From Oceanicaulis sp. HTCC2633 (lineage in GTDB: Bacteria; Pseudomonadota; Alphaproteobacteria; Caulobacterales; Maricaulaceae), in the NCBI RefSeq assembly GCF_000152745.1, contig NZ_CH672428.1:554916-618915 (forward strand): DNA of 64,000 nucleotides, written 5' to 3'. Both the position numbers and the translations under genes were made by a program. Positions 9,258 to 19,387 of this stretch are shown piece after piece. The stretch's first letter is position 1, and each line of letters opens with the position of its first letter. Under the pieces are notes generated by a model, which did no database searches, was not told the DNA's origin, and saw nothing but the letters and a program-made list of their open reading frames with translations.

Positions 9258-10004
9258 CTAGCCGCCCACGACCGTGCAAACGCCTTCGCCATCCAGAACA
9301 CGAGCGAGACCGCCCTGCTCACGGATATTGAAGACCACGATCGGTATCTGGTTGTCGCGCATCAGCGTCACCGCTGATGCATCCATAACTTTCAGATCGC
9401 GCGCCAGAACGTCGATATAGTCAAGGCGCTCAAACCGTTCCGCCTGCGGATTCTTGCGCGGGTCGTCATCATAGACGCCGTCCACGCTGGTGCCCTTGAA
9501 CAAGGCGTCACACCCCATTTCAGCCGCGCGCAGGGCAGCGGCCGTATCGGTTGTGAAAAACGGGTTGCCCGTGCCCGCGGCGAAAATCACCACGCGACCG
9601 CGCTCCATATGGCGCACGGCGCGGCGGCGGATATAGGGCTCGCACACGGTGGTCATGGGAATGGCGGACTGGACGCGGGTCTGCACGCCGACGCGCTCGA
9701 GCGCGGTCTGCATGGCCAGGGCGTTCATCACGGTCGCCAGCATACCCATATAATCGGCGGCGGCGCGTTCCATGCCCTTGGCGGCGGCAGTCAGGCCGCG
9801 GAAAATGTTCCCGCCGCCGATGACGAGGCAGAGCTCGTAGCCGGCCTCGACCGCCTCACCCACTTCCCGGGCAATGCGATCAGCGGTGTTCATGTCGATG
9901 CCATAAGGCTGATCGCCCATCAGGGCTTCACCGGAAACCTTCAAAAGCACCCGCTTGAACGGGCCCTTAGGCGTTTTTGACGGTCGGTCCTCGGTGTCAG
10001 TCAC
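9258..10004 (-). CDS. pyrH: PyrH, uridylate kinase
   Basis: A 248-residue bacterial UMP kinase of the amino-acid-kinase fold. Motifs are [13 protein letters not shown] at the N-terminus, [11 protein letters not shown] for phosphate binding and [20 protein letters not shown] for UMP binding. It phosphorylates UMP to UDP in pyrimidine synthesis. I chose a GTG start with a GGAGA eight bases or so upstream. The open frame runs 19 codons further up, but that extension looks non-native and would make the protein unusually long. Confidence 0.93.
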   Translation of the reverse strand: MTDTEDRPSKTPKGPFKRVLLKVSGEALMGDQPYGIDMNTADRIAREVGEAVEAGYELCLVIGGGNIFRGLTAAAKGMERAAADYMGMLATVMNALAMQTALERVGVQTRVQSAIPMTTVCEPYIRRRAVRHMERGRVVIFAAGTGNPFFTTDTAAALRAAEMGCDALFKGTSVDGVYDDDPRKNPQAERFERLDYIDVLARDLKVMDASAVTLMRDNQIPIVVFNIREQGGLARVLDGEGVCTVVGG

Positions 10005-10041
10005 GGCAATCTCCGCATGAATGCTGTCTACAGATGGAATC

Positions 10042-10073
10042 CGGCCCGGACGTGTATACACAAGCCCGGGCCG
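10042..10073 (-). repeat. Inverted repeat between tsf and pyrH
   Basis: Eight-base arms CGGCCCGG and CCGGGCCG enclose a 16-base loop that itself contains the palindrome GTGTATACAC. It sits just after the tsf stop. There is no T-run on the minus strand, so this is not a classical intrinsic terminator. It may be an mRNA-processing or stabilising hairpin separating tsf from pyrH expression. Confidence 0.5.
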
Positions 10074-10079
10074 AAAATC

Positions 10080-11021
10080 TTAGCCTTTGGCGACGGCTGC
10101 GACTTCTGCGGCGAAGTCTTCTTCTTTCTTCTCGACGCCTTCGCCCAGAACCATGCGGACAAAGCCGGTCAGTTCAATCGGGGCGCCCGCTTCAGCTTCG
10201 GCCGCTTTCACGGCTTCGCCAACGGTCTTGTCGGTGTCGAACACGAAGACCTGCTTCAGGAGCACGACTTCTTCGTAGAATTTGCGCAGACGGCCTTCGA
10301 CCATCTTCTCGATGATCTGCTCGGGCTTGCCCGATTCACGAGCCTGGCCCGCGAACACGTCACGCTCTTTCTCGACCACGGCCTGGTCCAGCTCGCCCTC
10401 GTGGACGGCCAGAGCCGGGGCCGGAGACGCGGCCGCGACGTGCATGGCGATCTTGCGGCCAAGCTCGGCCAGAACGGCCTTGTCGCCTTCGGACTTCAGC
10501 GCAACCAGAACGCCGATCTTGCCCATGCCGTCGCCGGCGGCGTTGTGCACGTAAGCGGCCACAACGCCCGGATCCACGGACAGGGTTTCAACGCGACGCA
10601 CCGACATGTTCTCGCCGATCTGGGCGATCAGGTCGGTCATGGTGTCTGCAACGGACTTGCCGGCCGAGGTCTGAGCCGATTTGAGCGCTTCGAGGTCGCC
10701 CGCATTGATGGCGAGGCCCGCAACTTCAGCGACGGCTTTCTGGAACAGCTCGTTCCGGGCCACGAAGTCGGTTTCAGCGTTCACTTCAACCGCAGCAGCG
10801 GCCATGCCGGCGCCACGCTCTTCAGCCTTGACGGCCACCAGGCCTTCAGCGGCGACGCGGTCAGCCTTCTTGGCGGCCTTGGACAGGCCTTTCTTGCGCA
10901 GCCAGTCGATGGCGGCTTCCATGTCGCCGTCAACTTCCACAAGCGCCTTCTTGGCGTCCATCATGCCCGCGCCGGATTTGTCGCGGAGCTCTTTGACGAG
11001 AGCGGCGGTGATCTGAGCCAT
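10080..11021 (-). CDS. tsf: Tsf, elongation factor Ts
   Basis: A 313-residue guanine nucleotide exchange factor for EF-Tu. The N-terminal UBA-like domain carries [18 protein letters not shown] (about residues 10-28), and the core includes [14 protein letters not shown], the region that disrupts Mg and GDP binding in EF-Tu. The length is normal for alphaproteobacteria. An AAGGAG lies eight bases before the ATG. It is 33 bp downstream of rpsB, the near-universal rpsB-tsf pair. Confidence 0.97.
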   Translation of the reverse strand: MAQITAALVKELRDKSGAGMMDAKKALVEVDGDMEAAIDWLRKKGLSKAAKKADRVAAEGLVAVKAEERGAGMAAAAVEVNAETDFVARNELFQKAVAEVAGLAINAGDLEALKSAQTSAGKSVADTMTDLIAQIGENMSVRRVETLSVDPGVVAAYVHNAAGDGMGKIGVLVALKSEGDKAVLAELGRKIAMHVAAASPAPALAVHEGELDQAVVEKERDVFAGQARESGKPEQIIEKMVEGRLRKFYEEVVLLKQVFVFDTDKTVGEAVKAAEAEAGAPIELTGFVRMVLGEGVEKKEEDFAAEVAAVAKG

Positions 11022-11054
11022 GGGGAGGTCTCCTTGGATCGCGCTTTGGCGCTA

Positions 11055-11894
11055 TTAGGATTTGGCGTCTTCAGCCGGCGCTTCGACAGCGACAGCTTCT
11101 TCGGCCTTGGGTTCTTCAGAGGCGGCTTCACCTTCATCCAGGCCCAGCACAACGTCGCTCGGCATGTCAGATTCGCCCAGATCCATGCCCAGAGCGGCCT
11201 GGCTGTCGGAGATGCCGTCCAGAACGGCGTCAGCGATCAGGTCGCAGTACAGCGACAGGGCGCGAGAGGCGTCGTCATTGCCCGGGATCGGGAAATCGAT
11301 CGGGTCGGGATCGCAGTTGGTGTCGACCACGGCGACGACCGGGATGCCCAGGCGCTTGGCTTCCTGGATGGCGATGGACTCCTTATTGGTGTCGATCACG
11401 AACATCAGGTCCGGGGTGCCGCCCATTTCCTTGATGCCGCCGAGAGAGCGTTCAAGCTTCTCGCGCTCGCGGGTCAGCATCAGGATTTCCTTCTTGGTCA
11501 GACCGGTCGGGCCGCCTTCGGCGTCCAGCAGGGATTCCAGCTCGCGCAGACGCGCGATGGACTTGGAAATGGTCTGCCAGTTGGTGAGCGTGCCGCCCAG
11601 CCAGCGGTGGTTCATGTAGTATTGCGCGCAGCGCGACGCCGCCTGAGAGATCGGCTCGGCGGCCTGACGCTTGGTGCCCACGAACAGAACGCGACCGCCC
11701 TTGGCGGCGACTTCACGCACCTTCACCAGGGCCTGGTGCAGCATCGGAACGGTCTGGGACAGATCGATGATGTGAATGTTGGCGCGTTCGCCGAAGATGT
11801 ATTCCTTCATCTTCGGGTTCCAACGGTGGGTCTGGTGACCAAAGTGACAGCCGGCTTCAAGCAGCTGGCGCATGGAGAATTCAGGAAGAGCCAT
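11055..11894 (-). CDS. rpsB: RpsB, ribosomal protein S2
   Basis: A 279-residue small-subunit protein. The S2 signatures are [22 protein letters not shown] (N-terminal helix) and [37 protein letters not shown]. It carries an acidic, Ala/Glu-rich C-terminal extension of about 40 residues, as often seen in alphaproteobacteria. The start is the ATG of MALPEFSM, preceded by AAAGGA. The open frame reaches 17 codons further into the leader, but no homologous sequence is there. Confidence 0.96.
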   Translation of the reverse strand: MALPEFSMRQLLEAGCHFGHQTHRWNPKMKEYIFGERANIHIIDLSQTVPMLHQALVKVREVAAKGGRVLFVGTKRQAAEPISQAASRCAQYYMNHRWLGGTLTNWQTISKSIARLRELESLLDAEGGPTGLTKKEILMLTREREKLERSLGGIKEMGGTPDLMFVIDTNKESIAIQEAKRLGIPVVAVVDTNCDPDPIDFPIPGNDDASRALSLYCDLIADAVLDGISDSQAALGMDLGESDMPSDVVLGLDEGEAASEEPKAEEAVAVEAPAEDAKS

Positions 11895-12034
11895 GATTTC
11901 GGGTCCTTTTCCGGTTGGCCTCCACGGAGCGGAGCCGCGCCTCATGCCCAGAACCGGAAGCGGTTTTCAGGCACGACTTGCGACACCGGAGCGACTTTTC
12001 ACCATGAAAAGCCGAAGCTCCGCGTGCGGGATCG
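11895..12034 (-). other. Long structured 5' leader of rpsB
   Basis: About 140 bases separate the inferred transcription start from the rpsB ATG. On the transcribed strand they contain several compact hairpins: a seven-bp stem CTTTTCA/TGAAAAG with a 3-base loop, AACCG-CTTC-CGGTT, and a GC-rich stem before the ribosome-binding site. Leaders of this sort often carry autogenous S2 control, but I cannot assign a known motif from sequence alone. Confidence 0.4.
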
Positions 12035-12040
12035 GGCGCG

Positions 12041-12069
12041 CTTATACGGGCATGAGGACTTTGCCGCAA
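12041..12069 (-). promoter_or_regulatory. Candidate sigma-70 promoter of rpsB-tsf
   Basis: On the minus strand TTGCGG is followed after exactly 17 bases by TATAAG. It lies about 150 bases upstream of the rpsB ATG in the intergenic region after dnaE, where a housekeeping promoter is expected. The tig promoter in this window has a similar -35 (TTGCGT). Confidence 0.6.
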
Positions 12070-12146
12070 GCCATGAGAGCGGAGTTTTCCGCCTTTGACG
12101 CAGAGCCGAGCCGACTTTTTCAGCTAGGACATCCAAGCGCGGCGCT

Positions 12147-15100
12147 TTAGAGCGTTTCCACCTCGAGAACACCCGCCACAGCCTTCACCGCAGCGCGGGC
12201 GGCGGGATCAACGGCATGACGCCCGGGCAGTCGGAGCTCTGCAAGCCGACCATCCGACAGCGGGACAATAAGGTGGATCGACCCCTTCACCGCGCCCTGC
12301 CGGTCATTCGCCCGATCAATTCTCTTGCGCAGGGGCTCTAGCGCGGCGGGCTCTCCGACCCGGATCTTGAGCCCCTGCCCGATATGCTCGGCCGCAAACG
12401 GATCAATCGTATCCGCCCCATCAATGATGAGGCGCAACCCTTCATCCTGAGCCTCGATCTTGGCGTTGACCAGAACGGACGCGCCCGGTTCGATAACGTC
12501 GCGAATCTCGCGCAAGACCTTGGGGGGGACCAGCGCCTCGAACTCGCCGGACGGGTCAGAGAGCGTGACGAAGGCGAATTTCTCGCCCGAGCGTTGGGAG
12601 ACCTTCTCCTGCCGTCGCCGCACGACAGCGGCCAGACGGGCTGCGCGCGCGCCCTCCGCCGCCTTGGACGGCAGATCGGCGAACACCACCACGCCGCGAC
12701 GGCCCAGAGCGGGCATCATGTCATCGAGCGGGTGGCCGGACAGGTAATAGCCGATCGCCGCCAGCTCTTCATCAAGACGACGGACAGGATCCCAGGGCTC
12801 GGGCTCGGGCAGGTTGGGCCGCTCCAGCTTGGTTCCGCCGCCCTCACCGCCACCGCCAAAGAGCGAGGCTTGGGCGCTGTCGCGCTCGGACTGGGCGTTC
12901 TGGGACACCGAGAGCAGAATCTCCGCCGAGGCCAGCGCCTTGGCGCGATCCGGCTCCAGCGTATCGAAGGCGCCTGCACGCGCCAGATTTTCAAAGGCGC
13001 GTTTGTTGACCTGACGCGGATCGACCCGCTCGGCGAAGTCGAAGACGTCCCTGAAGGGACCGCCCGCCTTCCGGACGTCGGCCACATGCTCCATCGCCGA
13101 ATAGCCCACATTGCGGATGGCGCCGAGCGCATAGCGGATCTTGCCATCTTCGAGCGAGAAATCCGCTTCGGACGCATTCACATCCGGGGGGAGCACCTCC
13201 AGCCCGATCCGCTTGGCCTCCTGAAAGAAGACCGCGAGCTTTTCGGTGTTCGCGCTATCCAGACTCATCAGGCCCGCCATGAAGGCGGCGGGATGGTTGG
13301 CCTTCAGCCAGCCCGTCTGATAGGCGATGAGGGCGTAGGCGGCGGCGTGCGACTTGTTGAAGCCGTAGCCCGCGAACTCGGCCACAAGGTCGAAGATGTA
13401 ATTCGCCTTCTCGCGCGAGACGCCGCGCTTTTCCGCCCCTTCATTGAAGCGCACGCGCTGCTGGTCCATCTCCTCCTTCTTCTTCTTACCCATGGCGCGG
13501 CGAAGAAGGTCGGCCTCCCCAAGCGAGTAGCCGGACAGGATCTGGGCGATCTGCATCACCTGTTCCTGATAGATGATGACCCCGTAGGTCTCCTTCAGGA
13601 CGGGTTCGAGATCCGGATGCAGGTAGTCGGGCTCGGCACGGCCGAATTTCCGGTCCACATACACGTCGATATTCTTCATCGGCCCCGGCCGATAAAGCGA
13701 GATCAGCGCGATGATGTCCTCAATGCTGTCAGGCTTGAGCTTGCGCAGCGTGTCGCGCATGCCCGTACTTTCAAGCTGGAACACGCCGATGGACGCGCCC
13801 ACGCCCAGAAGCTCGTAGGTCGCGGGGTCGGTGAGGCTGATCGCGTCCATATCGGGGCGGTCAAGACCCGCGCTCTCGATATAGCTCAGGGCGCGCGAGA
13901 TCACGGTGAGGGTTTTCAGCCCCAGAAAGTCGAACTTCACGAGCCCGGCCGGCTCCACCCATTTCATGTTGAACTGGGTGGCCGGCAGGTCCGAACGCGG
14001 ATCCTGATAGAGCGGAACGAGTTCGGTCAGCGGACGGTCGCCGATCACCACGCCGGCGGCATGGGTCGACGCGTTCCGGAACAGCCCCTCCAGCTGCAGC
14101 GCCACATTGATGAGACGATCCACCATCTCGTCATTGCGCTGCATTTCCTGAAGCTTGGGTTCGGTCTTCACCGCTTCGGCCAGCGTGATGGGCTGGGCGG
14201 GATTGTTCGGCACCTGCTTGGCGATCCGGTCCACCAGACCAAAGGGCAATTGCAGCACCCGCCCCACATCACGCACCACGGCGCGCGCCTGCAGGGTGCC
14301 GAAGGTGATGATCTGGGCCACCCGGTCCTGACCGTAGCGCTCCTGAACATAGCGGATGACCTCGCCGCGACGGTCCTGACAGAAGTCGACGTCGAAGTCG
14401 GGCATCGACACCCGTTCTGGGTTCAGGAAGCGTTCGAACAGCAGGCCGAAGCGCAGAGGATCCAGGTTCGTGATGGTCAGCGCCCAGGCGACCAGTGAAC
14501 CTGCGCCTGAGCCCCGTCCCGGCCCGACCGGGATGTCATGGGCCTTCGCCCACTGGATGAAGTCGGACACGATCAGGAAGTAGCCCGGGAACCCCATCCG
14601 CTCGATAATCCCGAGCTCGTAATCAAGACGCTCGAAATAGGCCTCGCGGGTATCGGCGAGCTCGATCTTGGACAGACGGTCTTCCAGCCCGGCAATAGAG
14701 CGGGCGCGCAATTCTTCTGCTTCGTTGCGATCCCCTTCGGTTGGAAAGCTCGGAAGAATGGGTTTGGAGGTCCGGGGACGGAAGGCGCAGCGCTGCGCGA
14801 TCTCGACCGTGTTGGCGATGGCCTCAGGCAGATCGGCGAACCGGTCCGCCATGGCGGCGCCGGATTTGAAATCATGCTCGGCCGTCAGCTTGCGCCGATC
14901 CTCCATGCTGACATAAGCGCCTTCGGAGATGCACAGCAGCGCATCATGGGCCTGATAGAGCTCGGACCGGGGAAAATGCGGCTCATTGGTCGCCACGAGC
15001 GGCAGATCCAGCGCATAGGCGCGATCCACAAGCCAGTCCTCGGCCGTGACGTCATCGGCGCGGCCATGACGTTGAAGCTCGAGATAAAGCCGATCCGGGA

Positions 15101-15599
15101 AGCGCGCCCGCAGCCGGTCGAGAAGCTCCTGCGCGGGTCCTGTGCGACCGGCGCAGACAAAACGGTTCAGCACGCCGTCAAACCCGCCCGTCAGACAGAT
15201 CAGTCCGTCGCTGTGCTCGAGCACCCTGTCGATCGGAACATGAGGCTCATCGGTCGCGGCGACGTCCAGATAAGCGGCCGAGGACAGCTTCATCAGATTG
15301 GCGTAGCCCAGCTCTGATTGCGCCAGAAGCACCAGCGTGCCGTCAGGACGCGAGCGTTCGCCCGGACGCGGCTCCTCCACCTGGATAGAGAGCGTAACTC
15401 CGATAATGGGCTGCACGCCCTCACCGGAAAGAACCTCAGAGAATTCGAGCGCGCCGAACAGATTGTTGCTGTCGGTCAGCGCCGCGGCGGGCATGGAGAA
15501 GGTTTTGCACAGCGCCGCCGTCTCCTTGATGCGGATCGCCCCCTCCAGAAGCGAGTACGGCGATCGGACACGCAGATGGACAAAGGGGGCATCGCTCAC
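12147..15599 (-). CDS. dnaE: DnaE, DNA polymerase III alpha subunit
   Basis: An 1150-residue replicative C-family polymerase. The N-terminal PHP domain (about 1-280) opens [13 protein letters not shown]. The palm has [15 protein letters not shown] and the catalytic [16 protein letters not shown] near residues 395-415. The fingers contain GVFQLES and the [13 protein letters not shown] segment, and an OB fold and C-terminal domain follow (about 900-1150). The start is GTG with GGAG upstream; a stop blocks any upstream in-frame start. In the PHP domain the usual metal-binding His after LRV is Arg, so PHP nuclease activity is unlikely. It lies 61 bp downstream of the sidA-like peptide gene. Confidence 0.95.
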   Translation of the reverse strand: MSDAPFVHLRVRSPYSLLEGAIRIKETAALCKTFSMPAAALTDSNNLFGALEFSEVLSGEGVQPIIGVTLSIQVEEPRPGERSRPDGTLVLLAQSELGYANLMKLSSAAYLDVAATDEPHVPIDRVLEHSDGLICLTGGFDGVLNRFVCAGRTGPAQELLDRLRARFPDRLYLELQRHGRADDVTAEDWLVDRAYALDLPLVATNEPHFPRSELYQAHDALLCISEGAYVSMEDRRKLTAEHDFKSGAAMADRFADLPEAIANTVEIAQRCAFRPRTSKPILPSFPTEGDRNEAEELRARSIAGLEDRLSKIELADTREAYFERLDYELGIIERMGFPGYFLIVSDFIQWAKAHDIPVGPGRGSGAGSLVAWALTITNLDPLRFGLLFERFLNPERVSMPDFDVDFCQDRRGEVIRYVQERYGQDRVAQIITFGTLQARAVVRDVGRVLQLPFGLVDRIAKQVPNNPAQPITLAEAVKTEPKLQEMQRNDEMVDRLINVALQLEGLFRNASTHAAGVVIGDRPLTELVPLYQDPRSDLPATQFNMKWVEPAGLVKFDFLGLKTLTVISRALSYIESAGLDRPDMDAISLTDPATYELLGVGASIGVFQLESTGMRDTLRKLKPDSIEDIIALISLYRPGPMKNIDVYVDRKFGRAEPDYLHPDLEPVLKETYGVIIYQEQVMQIAQILSGYSLGEADLLRRAMGKKKKEEMDQQRVRFNEGAEKRGVSREKANYIFDLVAEFAGYGFNKSHAAAYALIAYQTGWLKANHPAAFMAGLMSLDSANTEKLAVFFQEAKRIGLEVLPPDVNASEADFSLEDGKIRYALGAIRNVGYSAMEHVADVRKAGGPFRDVFDFAERVDPRQVNKRAFENLARAGAFDTLEPDRAKALASAEILLSVSQNAQSERDSAQASLFGGGGEGGGTKLERPNLPEPEPWDPVRRLDEELAAIGYYLSGHPLDDMMPALGRRGVVVFADLPSKAAEGARAARLAAVVRRRQEKVSQRSGEKFAFVTLSDPSGEFEALVPPKVLREIRDVIEPGASVLVNAKIEAQDEGLRLIIDGADTIDPFAAEHIGQGLKIRVGEPAALEPLRKRIDRANDRQGAVKGSIHLIVPLSDGRLAELRLPGRHAVDPAARAAVKAVAGVLEVETL

Positions 15600-15655
15600 G
15601 GCAGGCGCTCCAGATCAGGCGGAATCAGGTCCTCAGTGTAGACCCCGCCTTGCAT
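15596..15655 (-). CDS. Possible 19-codon ORF coupled to dnaE
   Basis: An ATG lies five bases after the sidA-like stop and opens a short frame ([19 protein letters not shown]) whose TGA overlaps the dnaE GTG as GTGA. There is no clear ribosome-binding site of its own. It could pass ribosomes from the upstream gene to dnaE by translational coupling, or it could be chance. No family is recognised. Confidence 0.25.
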   Translation of the reverse strand: MQGGVYTEDLIPPDLERLP

Positions 15656-15660
15656 AAAGG

Positions 15661-15753
15661 TCAGCCCGCGAGTGCCGCTGAGAGGCTGAGCGCGACAGCG
15701 ATAAAGCCGACGATGACAGCGGCGGAGGTCATATCTTCGATCAGGTTACGCAT
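15661..15753 (-). CDS. sidA: SidA-like SOS-induced small membrane peptide
   Basis: A 30-residue peptide: a short charged N-terminus (MRNLIEDMTS), then a single hydrophobic span of about 20 residues rich in Ala, Val, Ile and Leu, ending at Gly. An AAGGAG lies seven bases before the ATG. Upstream is a sigma-70-like promoter with three sites resembling the LexA box GTTC-N7-GTTC. In Caulobacter crescentus, SidA is a 29-residue inner-membrane peptide repressed by LexA that blocks division through the FtsW/FtsN divisome; from memory its gene lies next to dnaE. Size, topology, operator and the dnaE neighbour all agree. The function here is inferred, not shown by sequence identity. Confidence 0.72.
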   Translation of the reverse strand: MRNLIEDMTSAAVIVGFIAVALSLSAALAG

Positions 15754-15789
15754 GGGACAACTCCTTGATCAGCTGCATCTAACGCAGCT

Positions 15790-15804
15790 ATTCCTGTTTT
15801 GTTC
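15790..15804 (-). promoter_or_regulatory. Imperfect LexA box at the sidA-like start site
   Basis: Reads ATTC-N7-GTTC on the plus strand, one mismatch from GTTC-N7-GTTC. It covers the inferred transcription start of the small peptide gene and lies 25 bp from the next imperfect box, in the same orientation. Binding here would block the polymerase. Confidence 0.5.
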
Positions 15805-15810
15805 CATTGC

Positions 15811-15839
15811 ATGTTTTCTGCTTTTGTTCCGCGCGTCAA
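15811..15839 (-). promoter_or_regulatory. Candidate promoter of sidA-like gene (and dnaE)
   Basis: On the minus strand TTGACG is followed after 17 bases by AAACAT. The inferred start is about 50 bases before the peptide ATG. An imperfect LexA box fills the spacer and another covers the start site, the arrangement of a directly repressed SOS promoter. No terminator is seen between the peptide gene and dnaE, so dnaE may share it. Confidence 0.6.
15815..15829 (-). promoter_or_regulatory. Imperfect LexA box in promoter spacer
   Basis: Reads TTTC-N7-GTTC on the plus strand, one mismatch from the alphaproteobacterial consensus. It lies between the -35 and -10 elements and overlaps the edge of the -10. 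Confidence 0.5.
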
Positions 15840-15885
15840 GCAGATTTTGATTCGGCTCGGAAAGCTGCGGAAAAACCGCCACTTG

Positions 15886-15900
15886 GAACATTTGAAGAAC
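15886..15900 (-). promoter_or_regulatory. Perfect LexA box (GTTC-N7-GTTC)
   Basis: On the minus strand GTTC TTCAAAT GTTC, an exact match to the alphaproteobacterial SOS box. It lies between the lolD stop and the promoter of the sidA-like gene, about 46 bp upstream of the -35. Being downstream of lolD, it most plausibly acts on the peptide gene. Confidence 0.7.
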
Positions 15901-15916
15901 GAAGTTTGAGCCCAGC

Positions 15917-16606
15917 TCAGGCGTCCGCCCACGCCACCACGCGCCCCTGATCCAGGGTCACGACCCGGTCCATGCGTCCGGCGAGTTCATGATTGTGCGT
16001 CGCGATCAGGGCCGCCGCCCCGGCTTCCCGGCACGCCCGGGCCAGCGCTTCAAACACCTGATCGGATGTGGCCGGATCAAGATTGCCCGTGGGTTCGTCG
16101 GCCAGCAGGATGCGCGGTTCATTCACCAGGGCCCGTGCTATCGCGACACGCTGCTGCTCCCCGCCCGACAATTGTCCCGGACGGTGATGAAGTCGTCCAG
16201 CCAGACCCAGCGCGGCGAGCTGGAGCTCAGCCGCATCCCGCGCCGCCTTCTGACTGGCGCCCGCAATCATGCGCGGCAGCGCCACGTTATCAAGCGCATC
16301 AAGTTCGGGCAGCAAGTGGTGGAATTGATAGACAAAACCCACTTCCCGACGACGCAGTGCGGTGCGTTCACGCTCCGACAAGGCCAGTCCATTCTGGCCG
16401 CCAATCCAGACTTCGCCCGCATTCGGCGCCTCAAGAAGCGCCGCGGCATGAAGCAGCGAGGACTTGCCTGAGCCGGACGGCCCGACCAGGCCGACGAGCT
16501 CGCCGGCATTGAGGTCGAGATCCGCGTCGGTCAGAACCTCCAAACGCTCGCCCTCGGTTTCATAGATGCGGGTGATCCCGCGCAGGGACAGCGCCGGCTT
16601 ACTCAT
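15917..16606 (-). CDS. lolD: LolD, lipoprotein-releasing ABC transporter ATPase
   Basis: A 229-residue ABC ATPase with Walker [12 protein letters not shown]-loop in [16 protein letters not shown], signature [15 protein letters not shown], Walker [13 protein letters not shown] and the switch His in ATHNHEL. With the adjoining permease it extracts lipoproteins from the inner membrane and passes them to LolA. The reading frame overlaps the permease gene by eight bases, and the FHHLLPE..NV segment favours LolD over other MacB-type ATPases. Confidence 0.9.
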   Translation of the reverse strand: MSKPALSLRGITRIYETEGERLEVLTDADLDLNAGELVGLVGPSGSGKSSLLHAAALLEAPNAGEVWIGGQNGLALSERERTALRRREVGFVYQFHHLLPELDALDNVALPRMIAGASQKAARDAAELQLAALGLAGRLHHRPGQLSGGEQQRVAIARALVNEPRILLADEPTGNLDPATSDQVFEALARACREAGAAALIATHNHELAGRMDRVVTLDQGRVVAWADA

Positions 16607-17933
16607 AACGCAGCGCCTCCACGGGGTCGATGCGGCCCGCGCGCCAGCTTGGCGCCAGGGTTGCGATCAGCGAGGTGAAGAAGCCCCAGAAGGACACGAA
16701 GGCCACCTCGCCCCAATCAAGCCGCGCCGGCAGGCGGTAAAGCGAATAGACACTGGGATCGAAGACATTCACACCGCTGACCCAGCTGACGAAATCCTGC
16801 AGGGGACCAATACCGATGACGGCGAGCAGGCCGAGCGCAATCCCGGCCAGCGTGCCCAGCACGCCCACGGCGGCGCCCGCAATCAGGAAGATCCGCATGA
16901 CCGCGCCCTGGCTGGCCCCCATTGTGCGCAGGATGGCGATATCCTTGGTCTTGTTCTTCACCAGCATCACAAGGCCTGAAATGATGTTCATCGCCGCGAT
17001 CAGGACGATGGCGGACAGGATCAGACGCATGGCGACGCGTTCCACCTGCAGCGCATTCCAGAAAGCCTGGTTCTGTCGCCGCCAGTCAAAGATGACGGCG
17101 CCCTGCGGCGCCATGGCCCGGATCTGTTCCATGACCGGTTCGGGCGCATCGGGATTGGCGATGCGCACATCGATATATTCACCCTGTGCGGGCTTATTGA
17201 AGAACAGGGACGCCTGATCCAGCGGCATGTAGATGAGGACCTGGTCCAGATCCTGAACGCCGACGCTCAACAGTCCGCCAATGGTGTAGCGCTTGGAGCG
17301 CGGCGTCATGCCGAGCGCCGTCGTGGCGCCCTGAGGCGAGACCAGCGTCACCTGATCGCCGACCCCGACGCCGAGCTGATTGGCCATCACCGTCCCCATG
17401 ATGATGACGTCGCCGCCATTGCGGCCTTCGCCGAACCGATCAATCGAGCCGGCCGCCAGACCGCCGCCCGCATCATCCGCACCGTGCGCGCCCGTAATCA
17501 GATCAAATCGAGCGAGGTCCTCGGGGCGAACACCTGACACAGAGGCGAACGCCGCCGAGCGGCCCGAAGTGACAAGCGCCTGCCCGGTCGCCACGGGTCC
17601 GGCCTGGCGCACGCCATCCAGCGCGCGGATCCGGTCCGCCAACGTCCGCGACAGCTCGCCCTGGTCCGCAGGAACCATGACGTAGACATGCGGCTGAACG
17701 CCCAGCAGCCGGGTCAGCAATTCGTGCCGGAAGCCGTTCATCACGCTCATCACCGTGATCAGAACCGCCACCGCCAGCATGATCCCCACAAAGGAGATCA
17801 CCGAGATCAAGGTCACGCCGCCATGCTTGCGCCGGGCCCGCAGATACTTGAACGCCAACAGGAATTCATAGCGGGAGAACGGCGCCGCGCCCGATTGCGG
17901 GGCGGCTTCGGTCGCGGCGGCGTCTGAACTCAC
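16599..17933 (-). CDS. lolC: LolC/LolE family lipoprotein-releasing permease
   Basis: A 444-residue MacB-superfamily permease: one N-terminal span (about 40-65), a large periplasmic domain (about 65-300), then three C-terminal spans within about 310-430. It opens [38 protein letters not shown], the Lol permease signature including the Lys/Arg-rich N-terminal box. Alphaproteobacteria commonly have one such permease acting as a homodimer with LolD rather than LolC plus LolE, and only one is seen here. The start is GTG, overlapping the proS stop as GTGA. Confidence 0.9.
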   Translation of the reverse strand: MSSDAAATEAAPQSGAAPFSRYEFLLAFKYLRARRKHGGVTLISVISFVGIMLAVAVLITVMSVMNGFRHELLTRLLGVQPHVYVMVPADQGELSRTLADRIRALDGVRQAGPVATGQALVTSGRSAAFASVSGVRPEDLARFDLITGAHGADDAGGGLAAGSIDRFGEGRNGGDVIIMGTVMANQLGVGVGDQVTLVSPQGATTALGMTPRSKRYTIGGLLSVGVQDLDQVLIYMPLDQASLFFNKPAQGEYIDVRIANPDAPEPVMEQIRAMAPQGAVIFDWRRQNQAFWNALQVERVAMRLILSAIVLIAAMNIISGLVMLVKNKTKDIAILRTMGASQGAVMRIFLIAGAAVGVLGTLAGIALGLLAVIGIGPLQDFVSWVSGVNVFDPSVYSLYRLPARLDWGEVAFVSFWGFFTSLIATLAPSWRAGRIDPVEALRYE

Positions 17934-19258
17934 TTGAACGCGCCCTCCACAAGGCGATTGACGGCGTCCTCGAGGCTGAGTTCGTGGCGCTCGCCGCTGG
18001 CGCGGATCTTCACCTCGGCCTTGCCTTCCTTCAGGCCGCGCGGCCCCACGATCACCTGATAGGGCACGCCAATCAGATCCATGGTGGCGAATTTCGCGCC
18101 TGCGCTGGCTGCGGTGTCATCGAGCAAAGGCTCGAGCCCGGCCGCATCGAGCTTGGTGTAGATCTCGTCCGCCGCTTTCGCACAATCGGCGTCACCGGCG
18201 CGCATATTGATCACGCCAGCGCCGAAAGGCGCGACGGCTTCAGGCCAGATCACGCCATTCTCGTCATGGCTGGCTTCGATGATCGCGCCGAGAAGACGAG
18301 ACACGCCCACGCCGTAAGAGCCCATATGGACCGCCGTCTCCTTGCCATCGGGGCCCGCGACCTGGGCTTTCATCGGATCGGAATACTTGGTTCCGAAATT
18401 GAAGATATGGCCCACTTCGATGCCGCGCGCGGAGAGACGCCGCTCCTCAGGCACCTCAGCCTCGAACCGGGCTGCGTCGTGCATTTCCTCGGTCGCGGCG
18501 TAGAGCGCCGTGCGCTGATCCACATAGGGCTGCAGATCGCCGTCAAAATCGACCTCGCCCGGCGCGGGCATGTCCACGAGACGGGAGTCGCAGAACACCT
18601 CGCTCTCGCCGGTTTCCGCCAGGATAATGAATTCGTGAGACAGCTTGCCGCCAATGGGACCTGTGTCGGCGCGCATGGGCACGGATTTGAGCCCCATACG
18701 CGCAAACGTATTGAGGTAGGCTACGAACATCTTGTTGTAAGCCTTTACAGCGCCTTCATAATCAAGATCAAAAGAATAGGCGTCCTTCATCAGGAATTCG
18801 CGACCACGCATGACGCCGAAGCGGGGACGGATCTCGTCGCGGAACTTCCACTGGATATGATAGAGGATCTTCGGGAGGTCCTTGTAGGAGCGGCAATAGC
18901 CCCGGAAGATCTCTGTGATCATCTCTTCGTTGGTGGGTCCGTAAAGAAGATCGCGCTCATGGCGGTCCACAATGCGCAGCATCTCCTTGCCGTAATCATC
19001 ATAGCGGCCGCTCTCGCGCCAGAGATCTGCAGGCTGCAAGGTCGGCATGAGAAGCTCGATCGCCCCGGCGCGATCCTGTTCTTCCCGAACGATCTTTTCG
19101 ATCTTGCGCAGCACCCGTAGGCCCAGCGGCAACCAGGCGTAAATCCCCGCCGCTTCCTGGCGGATCATGCCGGCGCGCAACATGAGCTGGTGAGAGACGA
19201 TCTGCGCGTCAGACGGGGTTTCCTTCAGGACGGGCAGGAAATAGCGGGACAGGCGCAT
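17930..19258 (-). CDS. proS: ProS, prolyl-tRNA synthetase
   Basis: A 442-residue class II synthetase of the short alphaproteobacterial type that lacks the editing insertion of the E. coli enzyme. Motif 1 is near the N-terminus ([18 protein letters not shown]), motif 2 is [27 protein letters not shown], and motif 3 is [15 protein letters not shown]. The anticodon-binding domain takes up the last 100 residues. The start is [15 protein letters not shown]; the open frame upstream lies in the promoter region. Without the insertion domain, mischarged Ala-tRNA-Pro would need a separate editor such as ProXp-ala, not present in this window. Confidence 0.95.
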   Translation of the reverse strand: MRLSRYFLPVLKETPSDAQIVSHQLMLRAGMIRQEAAGIYAWLPLGLRVLRKIEKIVREEQDRAGAIELLMPTLQPADLWRESGRYDDYGKEMLRIVDRHERDLLYGPTNEEMITEIFRGYCRSYKDLPKILYHIQWKFRDEIRPRFGVMRGREFLMKDAYSFDLDYEGAVKAYNKMFVAYLNTFARMGLKSVPMRADTGPIGGKLSHEFIILAETGESEVFCDSRLVDMPAPGEVDFDGDLQPYVDQRTALYAATEEMHDAARFEAEVPEERRLSARGIEVGHIFNFGTKYSDPMKAQVAGPDGKETAVHMGSYGVGVSRLLGAIIEASHDENGVIWPEAVAPFGAGVINMRAGDADCAKAADEIYTKLDAAGLEPLLDDTAASAGAKFATMDLIGVPYQVIVGPRGLKEGKAEVKIRASGERHELSLEDAVNRLVEGAFK

Positions 19259-19298
19259 GGGGAAGAATCCGGCGTGAATGAAAAACTGCGGAACCCCA

Positions 19299-19327
19299 CG
19301 ATTAGACTTAGCGTTGCCTAAGAACAA
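19299..19327 (-). promoter_or_regulatory. Candidate promoter of proS-lolC-lolD
   Basis: Minus-strand TTGTTC, 17-base spacer, TAATCG, about 40-70 bases before the proS ATG in the divergent gap towards the EamA gene. The spacer contains a small inverted repeat (CTTAG...CTAAG). Confidence 0.5.
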
Positions 19328-19387
19328 GCCATCCCTGCGCGTCCCGTGCGGGTGAACTCACATGGCGTCCGGCAAAGAGACCCGCTC

